NCBI RefSeq assembly: GCF_030055435.1
Contig: NZ_JASFYG010000004.1
Location: 1-64,000, forward strand
Reading direction: 5' to 3'
Length of the DNA stretch: 64,000 bases
From: Methanothermobacter sp.
GTDB lineage: Archaea; Methanobacteriota; Methanobacteria; Methanobacteriales; Methanothermobacteraceae
A program made the position numbers and the translations under genes. Positions 21,059-28,355 of the stretch are shown here, piece by piece (the stretch's first letter is position 1; every line of letters starts with the position of its first letter). Under the pieces are notes generated by a model. The model was not told where the DNA came from, did no database searches, and worked only from the letters and a program-made list of their open reading frames with translations.

Positions 21059-21418
21059 CTACACCTCCAGATTTTTCACCTTGCCCCGGAACTCCTCAAT
21101 ACTGAAAAGCTCATTCTGGACGCTGACGGTTCTATCACGGGTTATGTTGAATAAATCAACCATGATGTTAAGCCCCCGATCGAGCAGAAGTTCTGAAAGG
21201 TTGCCGGGCAGTTTTTCAGAATCTTCGAGAACAATATTTCCCTCTATTTTGAATTTCAGAGGTATTCCACCTTCTGATTCCGCATAAAATATGTATCCCA
21301 CCGAATTATTTCCAAAATCTGTGTAGTCAATTTTCCAGTCCAAGTCAAGGTTCAGGGTACACGACTTTGGATTTTTCTCAGGACGAAGAAGTCCAATCCT
21401 CTGAATCTGGATTTCCAT
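21059..21418 (-). CDS. Conserved small protein leading the FdhA/FdhB-like operon (probably flpE)
   Basis: I do not recognise the family of this 119-residue protein. It begins MEIQIQRIGLLRPEKNPK and ends EEFRGKVKNLEV, and has alternating beta-like and charged segments with a single Cys, no membrane segment and no signal peptide. ATG 21418 follows GGTGAAAGC. The gene ends four bases before the FdhA-like gene, so it is the first gene of a four-gene operon with the FdhA-like, FdhB-like and MvhD-like genes. A chaperone or assembly role for that complex is possible but only inferred from position. Confidence 0.65.
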   Translation of the reverse strand: MEIQIQRIGLLRPEKNPKSCTLNLDLDWKIDYTDFGNNSVGYIFYAESEGGIPLKFKIEGNIVLEDSEKLPGNLSELLLDRGLNIMVDLFNITRDRTVSVQNELFSIEEFRGKVKNLEV

Positions 21419-21475
21419 GCTTTCACCACAACCTCCAGTTTTATGTTTATCATAATTATCTGCTAATAAGTATTA

Positions 21476-21487
21476 CAAATATAAATG
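21476..21487 (-). promoter_or_regulatory. TATA box of the FdhA/FdhB-like operon
   Basis: CATTTATATTTG on the minus strand lies about 60 bases before ATG 21418. The motif TTTGTAATACT overlaps and directly follows it. Confidence 0.55.
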
Positions 21488-21950
21488 TTTCTAAAATAAA
21501 AAAGTCTTTAAAATGCCTTAAAAATGATTATATAAGATTTTGATGTTTATTTTTTTAATTTAATGCTTTTAAAATCATTAAAAATCATAAAATAACGTTT
21601 GAGCGAGTTATAAACCTGGAATTAATATTTAAGTCCCTTGAATTAATTCATAATAAATGTTTATTTTTTATTATTTATGCTGTTCCAGTGGAGAACACTG
21701 CAAAATAAGGGTATAACGCTCCCCTTTAACATTAAGGATGCCTTTTCAATCTTCTGAATGAAATTAGAAAGCAGGATTTAGAAAATTTTAATATTAATAT
21801 TTTAATAATTATGAAGACCTTGGTCCGATCCCCCGTAAAATACAAAAGTACTGAATGACGTCTCCATAATTTTAAGCCGGAAACTCCATTGCACAGTTGC
21901 CCCCAGATAAAATAATTCTACTTATAAGCTTTTTGGTTTAAAAATTATCA

Positions 21951-22025
21951 AAAAATATATTTATATTGGAAACCGATTAATTTGTACTACTAATAATATG
22001 AGTAGTATTACAAAAATGGAGTGAT
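21951..22025 (+). promoter_or_regulatory. hmd: hmd promoter with 23-bp inverted repeat and ribosome site
   Basis: The TATA stretch at 21951-21968 predicts a transcription start near 21985-21990. Arms TACTACT (21985-21991) and AGTAGTA (22001-22007) form a perfect 7-bp inverted repeat with a nine-base centre, right at the expected start. With a 3-base offset the outer bases also match (TTTGTA on the left, TACAAA on the right). The ribosome site GGAGTGAT (22018-22025) follows. Hmd is known to rise when nickel is short, so a regulator site is expected here. Confidence 0.6.
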
Positions 22026-22029
22026 AGAT

Positions 22030-23064
22030 ATGAAACTTGCAATACTAGGTGCAGGATGTTACAGGACCCATGCAGCCAGTGGAATAACAAACTTTGCCAG
22101 GGCCTGCGAAGTCGCTGAAATGGTTGGAAAACCAGAAATAGCCATGACCCATTCCACAATAACAATGGGTGCTGAGCTTAAAGAACTCGCAGGTGTCGAT
22201 GAGGTCGTCGTTGCAGACCCTGTATTCGACAACCAGTTCACAGTCATAGACGACTTTGCCTACGAGGACGTCATAGAGGCTCACAAGGAGGACCCTGAAA
22301 AAATAATGCCACAGATCAGGGAAAAGGTCAACGAAGTCGCCAAAGAGCTCCCAAAACCACCAGAAGGTGCAATACACTTCACACACCCCGAAGACCTTGG
22401 ATTTGAAATAACAACAGACGACAAAGAGGCTATAGCAGACGCAGACTTCATCATGACCTGGTTCCCAAAGGGTGACATGCAGCCAGACATAATAAACAAG
22501 TTCATAGACGACATAAAACCTGGTGCAATCGTCACACACGCCTGCACAATTCCAACCACCAAGTTCTACAAGATCTTTGAACAGAAACACGGTGACCTAG
22601 TAACCAAACCTGAAACACTCAACGTAACATCCTACCACCCAGGTGCCGTTCCTGAAATGAAGGGACAGGTATACATTGCAGAGGGCTACGCCTCAGAGGA
22701 CGCAATAAACACCCTCTTCGAACTAGGACAGAAGGCCAGGGGTAACGCATACAGGCTGCCAGCAGAACTCCTCGGACCAGTCTGTGACATGTGCTCAGCA
22801 CTGACAGCAATAACCTACGCAGGTATACTCTCCTACAGGGACTCAGTTACACAAGTACTCGGCGCGCCTGCAGGTTTCGCACAGATGATGGCCAAGGAGT
22901 CCCTGGAGCAGATAACAGCCCTCATGGAAAAGGTTGGAATAGACAAAATGGAGGAGCACCTCGACCCTGGTGCACTCCTGGGTACAGCTGACTCCATGAA
23001 CTTCGGAGCATCAGCAGACATACTCCCAACCGTCTTTGAAATCCTCGAGAAGAGGAAAAAATAA
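22030..23064 (+). CDS. hmd: [Fe]-hydrogenase (H2-forming methylene-H4MPT dehydrogenase)
   Basis: A 344-residue Hmd. It catalyses reversible H2-dependent reduction of methenyl-H4MPT to methylene-H4MPT using the nickel-free iron-guanylylpyridinol cofactor. The N-terminus MKLAILGAGCYRTHAASGI is the Rossmann-like cofactor-binding domain. The iron-ligating Cys is in THACTIPTT, and SYHPGAVPEMKGQVYIAEG and LGPVCDMCSALTAITYAG are family blocks. The GTG at 22021 lies in the ribosome site, so ATG 22030 is the start and gives the family length. It has its own promoter and a terminator, and faces the flp-like operon. Confidence 0.98.
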   Translation: MKLAILGAGCYRTHAASGITNFARACEVAEMVGKPEIAMTHSTITMGAELKELAGVDEVVVADPVFDNQFTVIDDFAYEDVIEAHKEDPEKIMPQIREKVNEVAKELPKPPEGAIHFTHPEDLGFEITTDDKEAIADADFIMTWFPKGDMQPDIINKFIDDIKPGAIVTHACTIPTTKFYKIFEQKHGDLVTKPETLNVTSYHPGAVPEMKGQVYIAEGYASEDAINTLFELGQKARGNAYRLPAELLGPVCDMCSALTAITYAGILSYRDSVTQVLGAPAGFAQMMAKESLEQITALMEKVGIDKMEEHLDPGALLGTADSMNFGASADILPTVFEILEKRKK

Positions 23065-23066
23065 CC

Positions 23067-23099
23067 GGGCAGCAGCCCAAAAAATTTATTTATTTTTTT
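23067..23099 (+). terminator. hmd: hmd terminator
   Basis: Three bases after the hmd stop, GGGC-AGCA-GCCC forms a short GC-rich hairpin followed by AAAAAATTTATTTATTTTTTT. The T-run fits an archaeal or intrinsic terminator that separates hmd from hcgA. Confidence 0.6.
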
Positions 23100-23167
23100 A
23101 ACCAACTGATTTATACTGATCCAACTGACTTTTAGATTCCCAAGCAGCTGAAACTGGTGTTAAATTG

Positions 23168-24196
23168 ATGGATAAAATACTCAAAAAGGCGGCTGAGGGA
23201 TACCCCCTCGATGATAAAGAAATTATACGGCTATTCCAGATAAACGACCCCAAGAATTTTGCCCTTCTCATGGAAACAGCATTCAGCATCATGAAGGAGC
23301 ACAGGGGGGTTATCAAGCTCACATCCACAGTTCACATAACAAATATCTGCCAGGTGAGACCAAGGTGCAGCTACTGTGGATTTGCCGCCGGAACATCACG
23401 TAACGGATACTACACTTCATTCTTCAAAACCGATGATGAAATCCTAGAGGCCGCCAGGATAATAGAAAAATCTGGAATACCCAGGGTCAGCTGCTCAGGC
23501 GCCCATGGATTCAACGGTGAACATGCTGTCAAAGCGGCTGAAATAGTGAAGGAGAACACAACACTTGAACTGCTCATAAACGTTGGATCCGACCTTAACA
23601 GGGCTTCAGTGGAGAAGCTTGCGGATTATGGTACTGACACAGTATGCTGCAACCTTGAAACCGTCAACAGGGAACTTTTCAGGCGGGTTAAACCAGGTGA
23701 AAAAATAGAAGACCGTATAAGAGTCTGTGAACTTGTATGTGAAAGTGGAATAGAATTATCAAGTGGTCTACTTATAGGTCTCGGTGAGAGTTATGCTGAC
23801 CGCCTTGCACACCTAAGGTTCCTTGGTGATTTCGAAACACTTGGAGAGATACCCATCATGGGATTCAATCCATACCCCGGAACCCCGATGGAAAACCATC
23901 CACCCTGCCCCCTTGAGGAACAGATGAAAACCATAGCCATCACACGTATCATGTACCCTGATATAAGGATAACGGTTCCAACACCAACCATAGGTCCCGA
24001 AAATGTCCGCTTCTCCCTCATGGCAGGGGCAGATAACCTTGCAACGGTTATACCTGACGGTTACCCCCATGATGTTAAGGGGGTTGGGTCCCCAAGGTAC
24101 GGAAACCTCAATGATGTGCTGAGGGTTGTGGATGAGATGGGACTGAAGCCCCAGCTATCAGCGAAACCAGCGGCTGATGGGGTTGCCCTGCTTTGA
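23168..24196 (+). CDS. hcgA: Radical SAM protein HcgA (HmdB), Fe-GP cofactor biosynthesis
   Basis: A 342-residue radical SAM protein related to BioB and HydE. The cluster motif is CQVRPRCSYC, the unusual CX5CX2C spacing described for HmdB instead of CX3CX2C. Other features are GVIKLTSTVHITNIC before it and IPIMGFNPYPGTPMEN toward the C-terminus. It is thought to act in building the pyridinol or the iron ligand set of the Fe-GP cofactor. ATG 23168 follows GGTG at eight bases; TTG 23165 is an alternative. It begins the hcgABCDEF run 100 bases after hmd. Confidence 0.93.
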   Translation: MDKILKKAAEGYPLDDKEIIRLFQINDPKNFALLMETAFSIMKEHRGVIKLTSTVHITNICQVRPRCSYCGFAAGTSRNGYYTSFFKTDDEILEAARIIEKSGIPRVSCSGAHGFNGEHAVKAAEIVKENTTLELLINVGSDLNRASVEKLADYGTDTVCCNLETVNRELFRRVKPGEKIEDRIRVCELVCESGIELSSGLLIGLGESYADRLAHLRFLGDFETLGEIPIMGFNPYPGTPMENHPPCPLEEQMKTIAITRIMYPDIRITVPTPTIGPENVRFSLMAGADNLATVIPDGYPHDVKGVGSPRYGNLNDVLRVVDEMGLKPQLSAKPAADGVALL

Positions 24197-24222
24197 TTAA
24201 TACGAAGGGGTTTAGTCATCAG

Positions 24223-24352
24223 ATAGCCTGTGCATACCCTTTAACCTTATCAATACAGTGGGCTGGTCTTCAATAGGCCTTGAATCCCCTGAGTCTTATC
24301 ATATACAGTGGTGTGGTCATGTTAGAGGATATAATAGCCAGTGCATACCTTG
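24223..24352. repeat. Imperfect direct repeats around the hcgB start
   Basis: CTTATCA-TACAGTGG-TGGTC-like segments occur at about 24246-24268 and again at 24295-24318. ATAGCC(T/A)GTGCATACC occurs at about 24223-24238 and again inside hcgB near 24337-24352. This looks like an old local duplication of the hcgB 5' end. Confidence 0.45.
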
Positions 24353-24798
24353 AGTCTGTAGAGGATCGTCGCAGAGGAGACCGTGAGGAGGAAGTTAAAG
24401 CTGTAAGAGATTATATACATGGCGCCCAAAGAATTGTGGTGCCAAACTGGAACCGGGAAAAGGTTGATGTGATAAATGATGTCCTAAGATCCTTCAAGTT
24501 AGGGGAAGCAGAGCACCTTCAGTTCAACACCAACTGTGCAGACCTCACAAGGATGCCTGCCGTTACAAAGGCCCTCATGGCACTTGACATATCAGGGGCA
24601 GATCTTGTTATTGCACGGGGACGGCTGGGGGTTCCAGGATCTGGATCCCTCTTAGTGATCATGGACTCCCGAGGAAGGATTCTTTCAGCGGCCATGTCAC
24701 CACCACACGTTATACATAAAATGGGTGTTCAGGAAGCCGTGAGATCCGAAATTACCCATGCTCTTGAGCGTATAGGCTTCAGCAGAGGATCAGAATGA
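24319..24798 (+). CDS. hcgB: GMP transferase HcgB, Fe-GP cofactor biosynthesis
   Basis: A 159-residue protein of the HcgB (DUF3236) family, which joins GMP from GTP to the pyridinol to form guanylylpyridinol. It has VRDYIHGAQRIVVPNWNREK, QFNTNCADLTRMPAVTKALM and ADLVIARGRLGVPGSGSLLV, the latter a phosphate-binding-type loop. ATG 24319 (MLEDIIASAYLES) is preceded by GGTG; a TTG 39 bases earlier would add a poorly conserved-looking tail. The stop overlaps the hcgC ATG (ATGA). Confidence 0.9.
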   Translation: MLEDIIASAYLESVEDRRRGDREEEVKAVRDYIHGAQRIVVPNWNREKVDVINDVLRSFKLGEAEHLQFNTNCADLTRMPAVTKALMALDISGADLVIARGRLGVPGSGSLLVIMDSRGRILSAAMSPPHVIHKMGVQEAVRSEITHALERIGFSRGSE

Positions 24799-25556
24799 AA
24801 AATCATGAAACCGGTATAACCGAGACCGTTAAAACATTCTTCTCCACATACAGGGTACAAGACATAATAAATCACATATTGGCAGTTAAATCGGCCGCGG
24901 TTATTGGATGGCTCACTGAAATCGACATGGACCCTGAAAGTGCCCTCATAATCGGCTCATACTTCACAGGTGCAGCAATTGCAGGTTCACTTGACTGTGA
25001 TGTAACCGTTGCAGATATAAACCCCCAGACACGTTTTATGCTAGATGATAAAGTGAATTTTCAGGAAGGCGTTATGGACCTCAGGGGTCACTGGGACCTT
25101 CTGGTTGATACCACCGGTCTCGGGGGTGTCACCGAGGAGGAACTGAGGGGTATCAATGCGGAAGCGTTCATCGTTGAGGACCCAACATCGGATGGCAGCG
25201 ATGATACGATAAGGAAATTCAACAGGACATATGAGAGACTTGGAATGGTTGAATCCAACATTTCAGGGGCCCTCCACACCTATGGCATTGGTGCCAAGAC
25301 ATCGGGTACAATGACGCTTACAGTTGAGGTCTTGAGGAGGTCGATGGCCGATGCGCTTGAATCTGAAGGTGTACTCTATGCTACACCAACCCTTGAATTC
25401 TTTGAGAGGATACTATTTAAGGAGAGGGCCCCTGAAAGATTCCTGAAGCGCCTTGAATCCCCCGCCCTCGTGGTTTCATCACTTGAGGATCTGGACTGTG
25501 ATGGGCTCATAGAAGGGAACCTTGAAATGATAAGATCGAGGATAATTCCTGAATAA
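24795..25556 (+). CDS. hcgC: SAM-dependent methyltransferase HcgC, Fe-GP cofactor biosynthesis
   Basis: A 253-residue HcgC (DUF1188) protein. In the family HcgC methylates C3 of the pyridinol ring with SAM. A Rossmann-like nucleotide site is visible in ALIIGSYFTGAAIAGSLDCD and VTVADINPQTR, and EAFIVEDPTSDGSDDTIRKF is a family block. ATG 24795 overlaps the hcgB stop by four bases, so translation is coupled. A 125-base gap separates it from hcgD. Confidence 0.9.
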   Translation: MKNHETGITETVKTFFSTYRVQDIINHILAVKSAAVIGWLTEIDMDPESALIIGSYFTGAAIAGSLDCDVTVADINPQTRFMLDDKVNFQEGVMDLRGHWDLLVDTTGLGGVTEEELRGINAEAFIVEDPTSDGSDDTIRKFNRTYERLGMVESNISGALHTYGIGAKTSGTMTLTVEVLRRSMADALESEGVLYATPTLEFFERILFKERAPERFLKRLESPALVVSSLEDLDCDGLIEGNLEMIRSRIIPE

Positions 25557-25681
25557 CATATGATATTAATATGATATTAGCCTAAGGTGAATCCAGTTAT
25601 GCTGCTCATCCCATCATTATTCAAGGATAATATCAGAAATAGAGTCAATCAGCTCCTACGTAAGTCATTAAGCACCTAAGA

Positions 25682-26395
25682 ATGTTCAAAGGTGATAATA
25701 TCAGGATAGAATCATTTATAGAGTTCATGGAGAGCCTGGCACCGCCTGAACTTGCACTTCCCGGTGACAGGATAGGATACAATGGCCCTGAAGTTGAGGT
25801 TGAATCCGTCCTGGTACTCATGGACTACCTGGACGATGTGCCTGTGGATGGGTATGACCTACTGGTCCTCCACCACCCACCCCAGGTTGAACCTCCGCTT
25901 CCCTACTATGTCCTACATTCCAACTGGGACGTTGCCGATGGTGGTGCCTGTGATGCCCTCGCAGATGCCCTTGGACTGAACGTTGAATCCTTCCTTGATC
26001 CTGAAACCGGCCTGGGACGCATATGTCGTGGGGACCTTACACTCGAGGAGCTCATGGAAAGAATACATGACCTGAGGCCAGGAACTGTGAGGGTCGTGAA
26101 CCCCAGAGAATACCTGGATCACGTTGCTGTTGTATCAGGTTTCGGTCTCTCAGACGGGGACCTCATAAAAAGGGCATTCTCTGAGGGAGCCCCTGTTTAT
26201 CTATCAGGTGACCTCACACATACCTCGGCGGTCCTTGCAAGAAACCTCAACATGACACTCATTGATGCAGGTCACCATTCAACGGAAATGCCTGGACTCC
26301 TGAGGCTCCGTGATATGATAGAGGACGTCGGGCTGGTGGTGGACATTATTGATACAGGTACTCCCTGGACAGAGTACCGCTATGAAACATTCTAG
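25682..26395 (+). CDS. hcgD: NIF3-like protein HcgD, proposed iron carrier for the Fe-GP cofactor
   Basis: A 237-residue Nif3/DUF34-family protein. Metal-ligand motifs are present: LLVLHHPPQ, HSNWDVADGG, YLSGDLTHTSA and DAGHHSTEMPG. HcgD binds two irons, one loosely, and is proposed to deliver iron for the Fe-GP cofactor. ATG 25682 has no clear ribosome site (CACCTAAGA before it); no better start is seen before residue 16. A GGTGAT is present but lies inside codons 4-5. It precedes hcgE by 25 bases. Confidence 0.88.
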   Translation: MFKGDNIRIESFIEFMESLAPPELALPGDRIGYNGPEVEVESVLVLMDYLDDVPVDGYDLLVLHHPPQVEPPLPYYVLHSNWDVADGGACDALADALGLNVESFLDPETGLGRICRGDLTLEELMERIHDLRPGTVRVVNPREYLDHVAVVSGFGLSDGDLIKRAFSEGAPVYLSGDLTHTSAVLARNLNMTLIDAGHHSTEMPGLLRLRDMIEDVGLVVDIIDTGTPWTEYRYETF

Positions 26396-26420
26396 TAGAC
26401 TGCACAAGCGGGTGATATGA

Positions 26421-27059
26421 TTGGAGATCTCTGAACTTGAAGATAAAAAGGTGCCACGTGGAGAGGTCACACTTGTCGGTGCCGGGAGGCTGGGATTCCG
26501 CACCGCCCTCAACCTCATGCAGATCCACCGTGGCGGCCCTGAAAGGATAAAGGTCATCGACGGGCAGAGGGTATCTGCAGATGACCTGATATTCCGCCTC
26601 ATGGGGGCGAAGATAGGTGAATACAAGGTGAAGTTCATTGAATCCCTCGCCTGTGATGGCTTTTCAAAGACCGTTCAGGGCATACCCGAGTACATCACAG
26701 GGGACAACCTGCACCTCATAGGAGGAGATGTGGTCTGTGTGGAGATTGCAGGGGGTGATACCCTCCCTATAACTGCAGAGATAATCCGGTACGCACAGGA
26801 GAGGGGGGCCGCCACCATCAGCACTATGGGTGTGTTCGGGATAGGTGAAGAGAACGTCTCAGTGGTTGATATAGATGAAGCTGACCCTGAAAACCCCATT
26901 GCAGCCTATCTGCAGGCTGAGGGAATTCACCAACACATCCTTGTGGGTACAGGTAAACTCATAAGGGACTGGGAGCCTGTAACGCCCCATGTCCTGGACA
27001 GGGTCTCAGAGGTTATGACGGCAGAGATACTCAAACTCCTTCGGGGTGTTCGGAGATGA
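26421..27059 (+). CDS. hcgE: E1-like adenylyltransferase HcgE, Fe-GP cofactor biosynthesis
   Basis: A 212-residue ThiF/E1-like protein. The nucleotide-binding loop is VTLVGAGRLGFRTALNLMQ near residue 20, and KVIDGQRVSADDLIFRLMGAKIG matches the E1 fold. HcgE adenylates the carboxylate of guanylylpyridinol, which is then handed to HcgF. The start is TTG 26421, four bases after GGTGAT; no ATG is close. The stop overlaps the hcgF start codon. Confidence 0.9.
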   Translation: MEISELEDKKVPRGEVTLVGAGRLGFRTALNLMQIHRGGPERIKVIDGQRVSADDLIFRLMGAKIGEYKVKFIESLACDGFSKTVQGIPEYITGDNLHLIGGDVVCVEIAGGDTLPITAEIIRYAQERGAATISTMGVFGIGEENVSVVDIDEADPENPIAAYLQAEGIHQHILVGTGKLIRDWEPVTPHVLDRVSEVMTAEILKLLRGVRR

Positions 27060-27535
27060 TAAGGGTTGCCACAGCAGAGTGCTTCACCCATGGAATCGTT
27101 GCAAGGGAGATACACGCCTACTCCATGGGCTACCCCATGAACTACCGGTGGAGGGTTGACGCTGATGTCTCACTCGTGGCTGGCCTCTTCATACCCACAC
27201 TTTCAGGTATCCGTAGCATCCTCAGATTTGAGCCTCCCGAGCCCTCTGCCACCCTCAACGACATAAAGGTTTACACTGAAAAGGAGGATGAAAGGGTGGC
27301 CCTCATGATGGCCCACTCTGTCAGAAGGCTGACAGGAGCGGATATAGGTATAGGTACAACTGCAGGTGCAGGGAGGGGTGGTATTGCTGTTGTATCACAT
27401 GACAGGGAGGAGGTTGTAAACTCTGATGTAGAGGCAGACCTCAGATTTTCAGGGGCGGATGAGATCCTTGCAAGGCAGGAATCAGGAATAAGGAAGGCGC
27501 TGGAGTTATTTGAATCCTTTATCAGCCCACCATAA
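27056..27535 (+). CDS. hcgF: HcgF, thioester-forming step of the Fe-GP cofactor
   Basis: A 159-residue HcgF protein. In the M. jannaschii family member Cys9 forms a thioester with guanylylpyridinol. Here residue 9 is Cys (MIRVATAEC), followed by FTHGIVAREIHAYSMGYP. A glycine-rich loop GIGTTAGAGRGGIAV lies near residue 105. ATG 27056 overlaps the hcgE stop (ATGA). It is the last gene of hcgABCDEF. Confidence 0.9.
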   Translation: MIRVATAECFTHGIVAREIHAYSMGYPMNYRWRVDADVSLVAGLFIPTLSGIRSILRFEPPEPSATLNDIKVYTEKEDERVALMMAHSVRRLTGADIGIGTTAGAGRGGIAVVSHDREEVVNSDVEADLRFSGADEILARQESGIRKALELFESFISPP

Positions 27536-27602
27536 TATCAGAAGTTATTTATTGTATCCACGTTATACTATTCTAAGGGAAAAATAATAGGTGGTGGTTT
27601 GA

Positions 27603-28355
27603 CTGCTTCTTGAAATAACCGACCTTGCGGTCGAGGTTAGTGGAAAACAGGTCCTCAGAGACATAGACCTCTACATAGACAGGGGTGAAACGCATGTCCT
27701 CCTTGGACCCAACGGCTCAGGGAAGAGCACCCTCTTTATGACAATCCTCGGTTTCCCAAAGTACAAGGTCACAAATGGCCAGATACTATTCAAGGGAAAG
27801 GATATAACTGATATGAGTACAACAGAGCGGGTGAGAATGGGTATAGGTGTGAGCTTCCAGAACCCACCTTCCATAAGGGGTGTGAGGCTCATGGACCTCC
27901 TCAAGGTTGAAAGTGGCCTCAGCACAGAGGATGAACTGACACCCGAACTCAGGGAACTTGCAGCTAGGATGAAATTCGATGAGAGCTTCCTTGAAAGGGA
28001 TGTTAACCTCGGGTTTTCAGGGGGTGAGGTGAAGAGGTCCGAGATTCTCCAGCTACTTGCACAGAAACCTGACTTCATAATGTTTGACGAGCCCGACTCA
28101 GGTGTGGATATAGAGAATGTTGAACTCCTTGCAGAGCAGATTAACGTCCTCCTTGACAAAGACAAGAAGCCAGGTATGAGAAAGAAGGCAGGGCTCCTCA
28201 TAACTCACCTGGGATACATACTGAACTTTGTGAATGCCGACACTGCCCATGTCCTCATGGACGGCCGTATTGCATGTTCAGGTAACCCCCAGGAGATAAT
28301 CGAGGATATAAGGAAGGATGGATTCAAGGGGTGTGTTGAATGCTGCGTACACTGA
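27603..28355 (+). CDS. sufC: SufC-type ABC ATPase with CTG start
   Basis: A 250-residue ABC ATPase of the SUF Fe-S assembly system. Walker A is LGPNGSGKST, the signature is LGFSGGEVKRSEILQLL, and Walker B is FIMFDEPDSGVD. An in-frame TGA at 27600-27602 lies just before CTG 27603. GGTGG is five bases before that CTG, giving MLLEITDLAVEVSGKQVLRD, the normal SufC N-terminus. The first ATG (27738) would cut off Walker A. The start is therefore most likely CTG. It overlaps the SufB/D gene downstream, with which it forms the minimal archaeal SUF pair. Confidence 0.9.
   Translation: MLLEITDLAVEVSGKQVLRDIDLYIDRGETHVLLGPNGSGKSTLFMTILGFPKYKVTNGQILFKGKDITDMSTTERVRMGIGVSFQNPPSIRGVRLMDLLKVESGLSTEDELTPELRELAARMKFDESFLERDVNLGFSGGEVKRSEILQLLAQKPDFIMFDEPDSGVDIENVELLAEQINVLLDKDKKPGMRKKAGLLITHLGYILNFVNADTAHVLMDGRIACSGNPQEIIEDIRKDGFKGCVECCVH

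Larger units (their letters stand above)
21419..22029. other. Divergent intergenic region between the flp-like operon and hmd
   Basis: About 600 bases of AT-rich sequence with no supported gene. At the left end is the minus-strand TATA box CATTTATATTTG (21476-21487) for the FdhA/FdhB-like operon. At the right end is the plus-strand TATA stretch AAAAATATATTTATATTGG (21951-21968) for hmd and an inverted repeat after it. The 11-mer AGTATTACAAA occurs at both ends (21469-21479 and 22004-22014). The middle 350 bases show only AT-rich runs. Confidence 0.55.
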
